Assembly: GCF_900105385.1 (NCBI RefSeq)
Contig: NZ_LT629772.1
Location: 2,976,001 to 3,040,000, forward strand
From: Microlunatus soli
GTDB lineage: Bacteria > Actinomycetota > Actinomycetes > Propionibacteriales > Propionibacteriaceae
Direction of reading: 5' to 3'
DNA: 64,000 nucleotides
In this document: positions 24,903 through 32,446 of the stretch, in pieces
Numbering within the stretch: the stretch's first letter is position 1
Layout of the letters: every line of letters starts with the position of its first letter
The notes under the pieces: model-generated
What the model was told of the DNA's origin: nothing
What the model saw: only the letters and a program-made list of their open reading frames with translations
The model's database searches: none
Translations under genes and position numbers: made by a program

Positions 24903-26465
24903 CTACTTCGACAGTGAGACGTCGACCAGGTTGTAGTTGCCGGTCGGGAACGGCTTGAAGCCGTGCACGGTGTCGGAGTAGGTGTACAGCCCCGGCGTGT
25001 AGTACAGCGGCACGTGCGGCATGTCCTGGTTCACCTTCTGCTGGATCTGGTCGTAGATCTTCTTCCGTGCCGTCTGATCGGTGATCTTGGTCGCCTGGTC
25101 GGCGAGTTTGTCCAGTTCCGGGTTCTTGTAGAAGGAGTAGACCGCGTGGGAGCCGCCGTCATAGAGACCGGCGAACCGGATGATCTCGTCGGGGTCGATG
25201 ATGTCGGTGGTACAGCCGGTGAAGCCGATGTCGAAGTCGCCGGCCTGCCGGGCCGCGTAGCTGGCCGACGCGTCGAGGGTCTTGATCTTGACCTTGATCC
25301 CGATCTTGCCCAATGACGCCTGGATCAACTGCGCCGACGTCGCCGAGTCCGAATCGCCGGAGCTGATCAACAGGGTGGTGCTGAAACCGTTCGGCTTGGA
25401 GGACTTCGCCAGTGTCGCCTTGGCCGCCTGGAGATCGTAGGCCGGTGGCTTGACCGAATCGTCATGCGCCCACAGCGCCGGGGTCAGGTACGAGGTCGCC
25501 GGCTTGCCGTTGCCGAACAGCACGGTCTTGATCAACGCCTGCCGGTCGACGGCCTGAGCGATCGCCTTGCGGACGTTCGGATCGTCGAAGGGCTTGTGTT
25601 CATTGTTCATGGTCAGGTAGCTGACCCAACTGGACTCGAACTTGCCGACCTTGACGCCGCTCTGATTCTCCAGCCCCTTGATGGTGGAGTAGGCGGGGCC
25701 CTCGTTGATCTGGATCTGGCCGCTCTGAACCTGGGTGGCGCGGGTGTTGCTGTCTCCGACGACGTTGAAGGTGACCGAGTCCAGGTAGGGCCGCCCGGGC
25801 TTCCAGTAGTTGGGGTTCTTGACCAGCTTGATCTGTTGGCCTTTGGTCCAGTGATCGAAGCTGAACGGTCCGGTGCCGATCGGCTTCTTGGCGAACTCGT
25901 CCTGGCTCATGCCCGCGTAGTCCTTGGGCACGATCGAGTTGGCGTACAGCGCCATGTCCGAGGGCAGCGGCGACCACGGCTTCTTGGTCTTCACCACCAC
26001 GGTGTGATCGTCGGGGGTCGTCACCGAGGCGATCACGCTGTTGATGAAGGAGAACGGTGCGTCGGACTTGCTGGCCTGCGCGAGGGAGAACTTGACGTCG
26101 GCCGAGGTCATCGGCTGGCCGTTGCTGAATTTCACACCGTCACGCAGCGTGAAGGTCCAGGACAACTTGTCGTCCGACTGCTTCCATTCGGTGGCCAGTG
26201 ACGGCTTCAAGGATTTGCCGTCCGGTGACGGCGCGAGCAGCGTGTCGTACATCTCCTCCATCGTCCAGATCGCGGCGTTGTCGGTCGGCACGGTGGGGAC
26301 CAGGCTGGTCGGCTCCTCGGCGCGGGCCATCACCAGATCACCCCCGGCCTGCGGCTTCGACCCGTCGGCTCCGGACGTCCCGCCGGGACTGCCCCCGCCA
26401 CAGCCGGCCACCGCGATGGGCAGGACGGCGGCCGCGATCAGGGTGACGATCTTGGTGCGTTTCAT
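24903..26465 (-). CDS. Peptide-binding lipoprotein, DppA/OppA (SBP family 5)
   Basis: 520 residues. The lipoprotein signal is 'MKRTKIVTLIAAAVLPIAVAGC' with lipobox V-A-G-C at residues 19-22, followed by a Gly/Ser linker. The mature part is a standard SBP_bac_5 fold (start 'LVMARAEEPTSLVPT', later 'FTLRDGVKFSNGQPMTSADV' and 'RKAIAQAVDRQALI'). It captures peptides outside the membrane and passes them to the DppBC-type permease. It lies between the D-aminopeptidase and the permease genes. Confidence 0.94.
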   Translation of the reverse strand: MKRTKIVTLIAAAVLPIAVAGCGGGSPGGTSGADGSKPQAGGDLVMARAEEPTSLVPTVPTDNAAIWTMEEMYDTLLAPSPDGKSLKPSLATEWKQSDDKLSWTFTLRDGVKFSNGQPMTSADVKFSLAQASKSDAPFSFINSVIASVTTPDDHTVVVKTKKPWSPLPSDMALYANSIVPKDYAGMSQDEFAKKPIGTGPFSFDHWTKGQQIKLVKNPNYWKPGRPYLDSVTFNVVGDSNTRATQVQSGQIQINEGPAYSTIKGLENQSGVKVGKFESSWVSYLTMNNEHKPFDDPNVRKAIAQAVDRQALIKTVLFGNGKPATSYLTPALWAHDDSVKPPAYDLQAAKATLAKSSKPNGFSTTLLISSGDSDSATSAQLIQASLGKIGIKVKIKTLDASASYAARQAGDFDIGFTGCTTDIIDPDEIIRFAGLYDGGSHAVYSFYKNPELDKLADQATKITDQTARKKIYDQIQQKVNQDMPHVPLYYTPGLYTYSDTVHGFKPFPTGNYNLVDVSLSK

Positions 26466-26545
26466 GATGTTCCCTCTCCCCGATGGCCCCGGCCGGTGTG
26501 GTCCGGGTTCAAACTGTCGGCTGGGTCACGGCCTCCGCCGGCTGA

Positions 26546-27367
26546 TCAGCCGTAGGACTCCTCCATCGCACCGGCGGCGATCGCGGTGACGATCTTGAAG
26601 GTGGTCATCGCCTCGGTCATCGTCGCTGCGCTGTAGCCGACCCGTCGGTGATCGACCTGTTCGACCGTCGGGATGATCGCCGTCGCGTCGGCGAGCTGGA
26701 CGGCGTCGAACTCGACCTCGATCCGGTGCCGGCCGGTGATCGGTGCGACCTTGCCGATCTTGGTGGCGGCCGATCGGGCCGCCGATCGCTGCAGCTCCTG
26801 GGTTCGCGCCGGTGGCAGGCAGATCGCCGAGTATCTGCTGATGTAGGTCTTCAACGCCGCGACCTCGGCATCGGGCGCGTAGTCGGCGGCATCCTGGCAG
26901 GTCTTGTCGTCGCCGGTCACCAAGATCACCGGTACGCCGTATTCGGCGGCGAGCGCGGCGTTCAATCGACCCTCGCTGGCGATCACTCCGTCCAACCAGA
27001 CCGAGGTGATCGAGTTGGCCAGGTAGGTGTGGGCCAGGATGCCCCGCTGACCGGCGGCGGCGTGATAGCCGGCGAACACCACGCCGTCGGCCTGATCGAT
27101 GCCCTCCATCATTCCGAGCCGCTTGTGCTTGCCGGTGAGCATCCGGACCCGTTCGTCCAACTCCTCCAGCACCAGGTTGCGCATGGTGGCGTGGGCTTCG
27201 TTGATCAACACCTCGGCGCCGACGTCGAGCAGCCCGAGTGAGATCGCGTTCACGTCGGCGGTGAACAGGTGGCGGAAGCGGTGCCATTCCTCGCTACGTG
27301 GCCGGACGTCGCGCGGGTAGGTGACGCCGGTCGCCCCTTCCATGTCGGCCGAGATGAGCACCTGCAT
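26546..27367 (-). CDS. M55 family zinc D-aminopeptidase (Bacillus DppA-like)
   Basis: 273 residues. The start 'MQVLISADMEGATGV' gives zinc ligands D8 and E10. H59 in 'NEAHATM', H102 in 'GYHAAAG', H113 in 'LAHTY' and E132 in 'SEGRLN' match the positions known from Bacillus subtilis DppA (D8, E10, H60, H104, H115, E133). The family cleaves N-terminal D-amino acids such as D-Ala-D-Ala and forms a self-compartmentalising ring. It is the first gene of the peptide-uptake operon, which suggests import and hydrolysis of D-amino-acid peptides from cell walls. Confidence 0.94.
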   Translation of the reverse strand: MQVLISADMEGATGVTYPRDVRPRSEEWHRFRHLFTADVNAISLGLLDVGAEVLINEAHATMRNLVLEELDERVRMLTGKHKRLGMMEGIDQADGVVFAGYHAAAGQRGILAHTYLANSITSVWLDGVIASEGRLNAALAAEYGVPVILVTGDDKTCQDAADYAPDAEVAALKTYISRYSAICLPPARTQELQRSAARSAATKIGKVAPITGRHRIEVEFDAVQLADATAIIPTVEQVDHRRVGYSAATMTEAMTTFKIVTAIAAGAMEESYG

Positions 27368-27642
27368 CGCTGTTCATGACCTCGTTTCGCTCGCGTCGAA
27401 CTGACAATACGGGCACCCGACGAGCAGTGGAAGGATTTACGATCAACACAGCTGTCAGGTAACTCAGCAACATCCTGCCCAGCACGGCAAGATCATCGAT
27501 ACCGACCCGCCCAATCCGTAACGGAAGCTTTACCGCGGCCGGGAGCTCGGTCGACCTGCGTCGATCTGTTCGCGCCGACCGTCGCAGCGCGAGCCGGCGC
27601 GCTGCTGCCGGTCGTCCGCCGACGGCATAGGTTGAACCGATC

Positions 27643-28159
27643 ATGGCTCTTCCAGCCGCCGAAGCAGGCACCTGGCAACTGGGTGACCGGGTCGTTCATC
27701 GGATGGGTTTCGGGTCGATGCGGCTCACCGTCGATCCGGATCCGAGCACCGCTCATCGGGTTCTGCGACGCGCCGTCGACCTGACGATCGCCACCAAGGT
27801 CGGACCGGGCATCACCGCCGGCGGCTTCGAGCACGCCGACACCCGTGATCAACTTCGGCGGCAGGTGGAGGAGAATCTGCGGCGACTCGGTGTCGAGCGG
27901 CTCGACCTGGTCAATCTGAGGATCGTCCGCAAGCCGGGTCACGACTCCATCGGTGATCGGTTCGGCTGGCTCACCGAAATGCAGGCCGATGGCCGGTCGG
28001 CACCACGCCAGCGCCGCACAGATCCGTCTGGCCTGGACCCTGCAGTATCGACCCAACATCCTGGCGATCCCCGGGACCGGCGATCCAGCGCACCTCGAGG
28101 AGAATGTCGCCGCGGCCGGTATCCGGCTGACCGCCGACGATCTGGACCTGATCGGTTGA
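27643..28159 (+). pseudogene. Decayed aldo/keto reductase
   Basis: The start 'RVVHRMGFGSMRLTV' and later pieces are clearly aldo/keto reductase, but the gene is broken. After 'VLRRAVDL' the reading jumps straight to 'TIATKVGPG', losing the usual N-H-I-D-T-A-x-x-Y block with the catalytic Asp and Tyr. After 'GWLTEMQADG' (about 27985) roughly 70 residues are missing and the frame shifts. The C-terminal part ('HHASAAQIRLAWTLQYRPNILAIPGT', 'LTADDLDLIG') is read in another frame and ends at 28159. The remains total about 170 residues instead of about 280. Confidence 0.85.
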
Positions 28160-28228
28160 TCAGGGGTCGGCTGCCCGGTCGGCGATCAGGCAGATCTGGA
28201 CGCGGAGCCGCCGTGACATCATCTCGGC

Positions 28229-29032
28229 ATGCCCGATGACGATCTCCCTCAGGATGCTGCGTTGCCCGCCGATTCCCGTGACGTGCCGCCGGATCACCCG
28301 GTCGCGGTCGTCACCGGTGCCGGCTCCGGGCTCGGGCGGGCGACGACGACGGCGCTGGTTGCGGCCGGCTTCCGGGTGGCGCTGCTCGGACGGCACCGGC
28401 AGACGCTGGAGGAGTCCGCGGGATTGGCCGGCGGATCGACGATTGTGCTCCCGACCGATATCTCCCGCCCCGAGGAGGTCGAGTCGGCGTTCGCAGCGGT
28501 CGTCGCCGAGTGGGGCCGGATCGATCTGCTCTACAACAATGCCGGCCGGTTCGGACCTACCGGTGATGTGGACGAGGTCGAGGTCGACGACTGGCTGGCG
28601 TCGGTGGCCACCAACCTGACCGGGACGTTCCTGTGCTCGCGGGCGGCGTTCGCCCAGATGAAGCGCCAGCGTCCACAGGGCGGTCGGATCATCAACAACG
28701 GCTCGATCTCCGCGCACTCCCCGCGACCCGGCAGCGCGGCCTACACCGCGACCAAACATGCGATCTCCGGGCTGACCAAGACGCTGTCCCTGGACGGTCG
28801 GCCGTACGACATCGCCTGCGGCCAGATCGACATCGGCAATGCGGCGACGGCGATCACCGCCGGCATCGGGACCTCGACACGCCAGGCGGACGGGTCGATG
28901 CGTGCCGAGCCGACCTTCGACGCCCGACATGCCGCCGATGCCGTTGTCCGGATGGCACTGCTCCCGCTGGACGTCAACGTCCAGGAATTGACGATCATGG
29001 CCACCGCCATGCCGTACGTGGGCCGCGGCTGA
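28229..29032 (+). CDS. Short-chain dehydrogenase/reductase
   Basis: 267 residues of classical SDR. The cofactor loop 'VVTGAGSGLGRATT' is at ~28-40, followed by 'LLYNNAGRFGP', a Ser in 'IINNGSISAHSPRPG', and the catalytic pair in 'YTATKHAISG'. About 20 residues precede the Rossmann fold, so a later start is possible, but none has a better ribosome site. CATCAT at 28217-28222 lies 6 nt before the ATG, compatible with a leaderless mRNA. The substrate is unknown. It stands beside the decayed aldo/keto reductase and convergent with the MerR gene. Confidence 0.88.
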   Translation: MPDDDLPQDAALPADSRDVPPDHPVAVVTGAGSGLGRATTTALVAAGFRVALLGRHRQTLEESAGLAGGSTIVLPTDISRPEEVESAFAAVVAEWGRIDLLYNNAGRFGPTGDVDEVEVDDWLASVATNLTGTFLCSRAAFAQMKRQRPQGGRIINNGSISAHSPRPGSAAYTATKHAISGLTKTLSLDGRPYDIACGQIDIGNAATAITAGIGTSTRQADGSMRAEPTFDARHAADAVVRMALLPLDVNVQELTIMATAMPYVGRG

Positions 29033-29041
29033 CTGGCGCAG

Positions 29042-29776
29042 CTAACTCTGGAGCTCGGCGATCAGTCCGTAGAGCTCGTGGGTCGCCCGGGCGGCCTCCC
29101 GGCTCTGGTGTCGCAGCTGGCTCTGCCGGGTGGCCAATGCGCGACGGGCCTGGGCAGGGTCGTCGGTCTTCAGGCCGGCGAGCAGCTCGGCGATAGCGGC
29201 GAAGCTGTAGTCGGCGCTGCGCAGCACCTGCACCAGTTCGAGCTGACCCAGGTCGGTCGGACGGTAGTGCCGACGTCCGTTGGCGGCGCGCGGCGGATCG
29301 ATCACCCCGACCGACTCCCAGTGCCGCAAGGTCGCCGGCGTCACGCCGAGCCGGGCCGCTGCGGCACCGATGCTCAGCGGTCGGATCGTGTCCCCGGTCG
29401 ACCGCTGCTCCAGCTGGGCGTCATCGATGGCGTCGATCGCCCGGCCGAGGCGTTCGGCCTCCCGATGCAGGTCGGCGTGGCGCCGATTGGTCACGGCCAG
29501 TGCGCCGTCGATGTCGCCGGCATTGACCGCCCGCATCACCACTCGCGCGTCGGACCATCCGTAGCCGGTCCGCAGGGTGCGGGCGACGAGCAGCCGGCGC
29601 AGCTGGCTCGGGGTGTAGCGGCGGTGTCCGGTGGCCGTCCGAACCGCCGGCGGGATGAATCCTTCGGCTTCGTACATCCGGACCGAGGAGGGGCTGATGT
29701 CGGCGCCGCGGGCCAGATCGATCGGTCGCAGGGTTGCAGTTGGATCTTCAGGAGCCACTGCAAGATTCTCGGCCAT
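29042..29776 (-). CDS. Double-headed MerR regulator (two MerR HTH domains in tandem)
   Basis: 244 residues. Two complete MerR helix-turn-helix modules occur in one chain. The first is at ~17-85 ('RPIDLARGADISPSSVRMYEAEGFIPPAVRTATGHRRYT'). The second is at ~132-200 ('LSIGAAAARLGVTPATLRHWESVGVIDPPRAANGRRHYR'). A short helical C-terminus follows. Actinobacterial proteins of this kind (TioE-like) are known. A single chain could contact both half-sites, so it need not dimerise like ordinary MerR. It is divergent from an ABC exporter with 71 nt between the starts and is its likely regulator. Confidence 0.9.
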   Translation of the reverse strand: MAENLAVAPEDPTATLRPIDLARGADISPSSVRMYEAEGFIPPAVRTATGHRRYTPSQLRRLLVARTLRTGYGWSDARVVMRAVNAGDIDGALAVTNRRHADLHREAERLGRAIDAIDDAQLEQRSTGDTIRPLSIGAAAARLGVTPATLRHWESVGVIDPPRAANGRRHYRPTDLGQLELVQVLRSADYSFAAIAELLAGLKTDDPAQARRALATRQSQLRHQSREAARATHELYGLIAELQS

Positions 29777-29806
29777 GATCAGGCGGTGGTGATGGCCGGG
29801 TTACTC

Positions 29807-29840
29807 GTGATCTTGCAGGCTTGCATCACTTTCGTAGCGT
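29807..29840 (+). promoter_or_regulatory. Promoter and dyad operator for the ABC exporter
   Basis: A 23-bp dyad with outer arms GTGAT and ATCAC (29807-29829) and inner TTGCA/TTGCA elements lies between a -35-like TTGCAG (29813-29818) and a -10-like TAGCGT (29835-29840). The -10 ends 7 nt before the ATG at 29848, so transcription probably begins at the start codon. The dyad is the natural site for the divergent MerR protein. Confidence 0.5.
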
Positions 29841-29847
29841 AGCGACC

Positions 29848-30855
29848 ATGACAGCGATCCGCGACCGGGTGATCAGCGTCGACCGGTTGACGAAGAGCTT
29901 CAGGACGCCGGTCAGAGCCGCCGGACTGCGAGCAGCGGCGACGTCTCTGGTTCGCCGCCGACACCGTACGGTCCGGGCTGTCAGCGAGCTGTCCTTCGGT
30001 GTCGACGCCGGATCGGTTGTCGGATTCATCGGACCGAACGGCGCCGGCAAGACCACCACCATGAAAATGCTGACCGGCATCCTGCACCCGACGGCCGGCG
30101 TGGCCCAGGTGCTCGGCCATCAGCCGCATCGCCGGGAGCCGGAGTTCCTGTCGAAGATCGCGCTGCTCCGCGGCAGCCAGCCGATCAGTGGACCGAGCGA
30201 GCTGACCGTCGCCGACCACGTCCGCTACCGCTGCCTGCTCTACCGGGTGCCGCGGTCGGTCATCGACGACCGGATCGCCGAACTGGAACGGGTTCTGGGC
30301 CTCAGCGCGTTGATGGGCCGACAGGTCCGCGGGCTGTCTCTCGGTCAACGGATGCGGGTCGCGCTCGGGCTGGCCCTGGTCCATCGACCGGCGGTGATCT
30401 TCCTGGACGAGCCGACCATCGGTCTGGACGCGTCGGCCGCGCTGACGTTTCGCCGCTACATCGCCGAATACGCGGCGACGACGGGCGCGACGGTGATGCT
30501 GACCAGCCACTACCTGACCGAGGTCGAGGCGCTGTGTCAGCGGATTCTGCTGATCGACGACGGCACGATCCGCTACGACGGCACCCTGACCGACCTGGCA
30601 GCGAACCTGTCCCCGTGGAAGGAGCTGCGGCTCACCCTGTCGCCGGGCACCGATCGGGAGGTCCTGCGTCGGCACGGCGAGATCGTCGACCGTCCGGAGC
30701 CCGATCAGATCTCGTTGCGGGTGCCGCGGGCCTCGGTCGCCCGGACCACGGCGGCGGTCCTCGCCGAAGCCGAACCGCTGGATCTGTCCGTTGTCGATCC
30801 GCCGCTGGAGACTGTGCTCGACGCCTATTACCGGAGCCGACCGTGCGGATCCTGA
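29848..30855 (+). CDS. ABC-2 exporter ATPase (COG4586 type)
   Basis: 335 residues. It has Walker A 'GPNGAGKTTTMKML' (~65), the signature 'LSLGQRMRVALGLAL', Walker B 'VIFLDEPTIGLD' and a switch His in 'TSHYLTEVEAL', with the C-terminal accessory domain usual for drug-export ATPases. A basic segment 'RAAATSLVRRRHRTVRA' before the first strand is typical of the COG4586 group, which works with two different ABC-2 permeases, as found here. There is no ribosome site, and a -10 box 7 nt upstream suggests a leaderless start. Confidence 0.92.
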   Translation: MTAIRDRVISVDRLTKSFRTPVRAAGLRAAATSLVRRRHRTVRAVSELSFGVDAGSVVGFIGPNGAGKTTTMKMLTGILHPTAGVAQVLGHQPHRREPEFLSKIALLRGSQPISGPSELTVADHVRYRCLLYRVPRSVIDDRIAELERVLGLSALMGRQVRGLSLGQRMRVALGLALVHRPAVIFLDEPTIGLDASAALTFRRYIAEYAATTGATVMLTSHYLTEVEALCQRILLIDDGTIRYDGTLTDLAANLSPWKELRLTLSPGTDREVLRRHGEIVDRPEPDQISLRVPRASVARTTAAVLAEAEPLDLSVVDPPLETVLDAYYRSRPCGS

Positions 30856-31610
30856 TCTTGCTCGGCCTGTCGGCCTGGCGCAGTTGTCTCGACCAATGGA
30901 CCTGGCGATCGTTCCTGCTGACCTTGATCATCAACCAGGCGGTCGCGCCGATCATCGGCTTCGCGGTCTGGCGGGCCGTCACCCCGGGCGACCCGGAGAT
31001 CGCGAACTACTTCCTGGCGCTGTTGATCATCCAGCTGGCCACGGTCAGCTACGAGGACCACACCGTAGCCTCGGCGATCTTCAGCGGCGACCTCGCCGGT
31101 GATCTGCTCCAACCGCAGCCGATCCTGATCCCCTTTCTGGGTACGAATCTCGCGCTGCGGTTCTGGCATCTGGTGATCGGTGTCCCGCTGGTGATCGTGC
31201 TCGGCCTGCTCACCGGGACGGCGCCCCGGCCGGCCACCCTACTGGCCGCGCTGCCGGCACTGCTGCTGGCCGGCATGCTGCGCTTCCTGTTCACCACCAC
31301 CGTCGCGTTGACGGCGTTCTGGACCGACCAGGCACGCAATGTCGTCGGATTCGCCAACACGATCATCGCCCTGGCCGGCGGCATCGCGGCGCCGGTGTTC
31401 CTGCTGCCGTCCGGCCTGGCCGACGTGGCCCGGCTGCTCCCGTTCTGGGCCATGCTCGGTCTGCCGGCCGAGATCGCGGCCGGCGTGCTGCCGCGATCGG
31501 AGCTGATCGCGGGCCATCTGGTGCTGCTGGGATGGCTGCTGGTCGCCGGTGTGCTGGCCCGGCTGACCTGGCGGTCCGGCTTGCGTCGCTTCTCCGCCGT
31601 CGGCGCCTAG
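30843..31610 (+). CDS. ABC-2 family permease (first subunit)
   Basis: 255 residues with about six helices, beginning 'VRILILLGLSAWRSCLDQWTWRSFLLTLIINQAV'. The GTG at 30843 overlaps the end of the ATPase gene by 13 nt and has GGAG 7 nt upstream; the frame remains open further upstream but that part is a shadow of the ATPase gene. Together with the next gene it should form a heterodimeric channel. The substrate is unknown. Confidence 0.87.
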   Translation: MRILILLGLSAWRSCLDQWTWRSFLLTLIINQAVAPIIGFAVWRAVTPGDPEIANYFLALLIIQLATVSYEDHTVASAIFSGDLAGDLLQPQPILIPFLGTNLALRFWHLVIGVPLVIVLGLLTGTAPRPATLLAALPALLLAGMLRFLFTTTVALTAFWTDQARNVVGFANTIIALAGGIAAPVFLLPSGLADVARLLPFWAMLGLPAEIAAGVLPRSELIAGHLVLLGWLLVAGVLARLTWRSGLRRFSAVGA

Positions 31611-31643
31611 CAGCTCGCCGACACACCACGGAGGGAGTTGATC

Positions 31644-32426
31644 ATGCATCTGTTGCGGCTCTACGGCGCTCTGGTCTCGATGTCGTTGCGGCGGCAGTTG
31701 AGCTTCCGGACCGATCTGGCGTTCGAGGTGATCGCAACTGTTGCGACGGTGGCGAGCTCGGCAGCGGCGGTGCTGGTGCTCTTCACCCGGGTCGACACCA
31801 TCGGCGGCTTCAGCCCTGCCGCCGCGATCCTGCTGCTCGGGACGTTCCACATCGTCACCGGACTGCGCCGGGCCCTGGTCGAGCCCAACCTGCGGTTCAT
31901 CGCCGGCGACGTCGGCGACGGCAGCTTCGACGAGCAACTGCTGCAGCCGGCGCCGATCCTGTTCCTGGTCAGCCTCGGCGGGGTCGCACCACTGGCGCTC
32001 AGTCAGACCCTGATCGGGATCGTGGCCGCGGTGCTCGGCGTCTCCCGGTTGGACCGCGCCCCGTCGGTGCCGCTGATCGGTTGCTGGCTGCTGATGATCA
32101 TCTCGGCCGCGGTGATCATGTGGGCGACCCGCTGCCTGATCGCCGCGACGGTGTTCTTCTCCCTCGGGCTGACCCTGGACGTCGCCTATGACGCCGTCTG
32201 GCAGACGGCGCCGTACCCGACGACGATCTTCGCTCGGCCGGTCCGCTTCGTGCTGACCTATCTGTTGCCGGTCGCCTTCCTGGCGACCGTTCCCGCCGCC
32301 GTCCTGGCCGGCACGCTGTCGCCGTGGTGGACGCTGACCGGACCGGCAGTGGCGGTGATCAGTTCCGCCGCTGCCGTCTCGATCTGGCGGGTCGGGCTGT
32401 CCCGCTACACGAGTGCGACAAGCTGA
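31644..32426 (+). CDS. ABC-2 family permease (second subunit)
   Basis: 260 residues and six helices, starting 'MHLLRLYGALVSMSLRRQLSFRTDLAFEVI', a COG3694-like pattern. GGAGGGAG about 6 nt before ATG 31644 fixes the start. 'GDGSFDEQLLQPAP' resembles 'GDLAGDLLQPQP' in the first permease, which shows that the two are paralogues. The gene ends 20 bp from the stop of the convergent MinD-like gene, which marks the border with the secretion-like locus. Confidence 0.87.
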   Translation: MHLLRLYGALVSMSLRRQLSFRTDLAFEVIATVATVASSAAAVLVLFTRVDTIGGFSPAAAILLLGTFHIVTGLRRALVEPNLRFIAGDVGDGSFDEQLLQPAPILFLVSLGGVAPLALSQTLIGIVAAVLGVSRLDRAPSVPLIGCWLLMIISAAVIMWATRCLIAATVFFSLGLTLDVAYDAVWQTAPYPTTIFARPVRFVLTYLLPVAFLATVPAAVLAGTLSPWWTLTGPAVAVISSAAAVSIWRVGLSRYTSATS

Positions 32427-32446
32427 GCCCGAGACTCAGGGAAGCA

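Noticed and set aside
30534-30842. N-terminal extension of the first ABC-2 permease
   Set aside because: The extension overlaps the ATPase coding sequence in another frame and is Arg/Gly-rich nonsense. GTG 30843 with GGAG upstream is the credible start.
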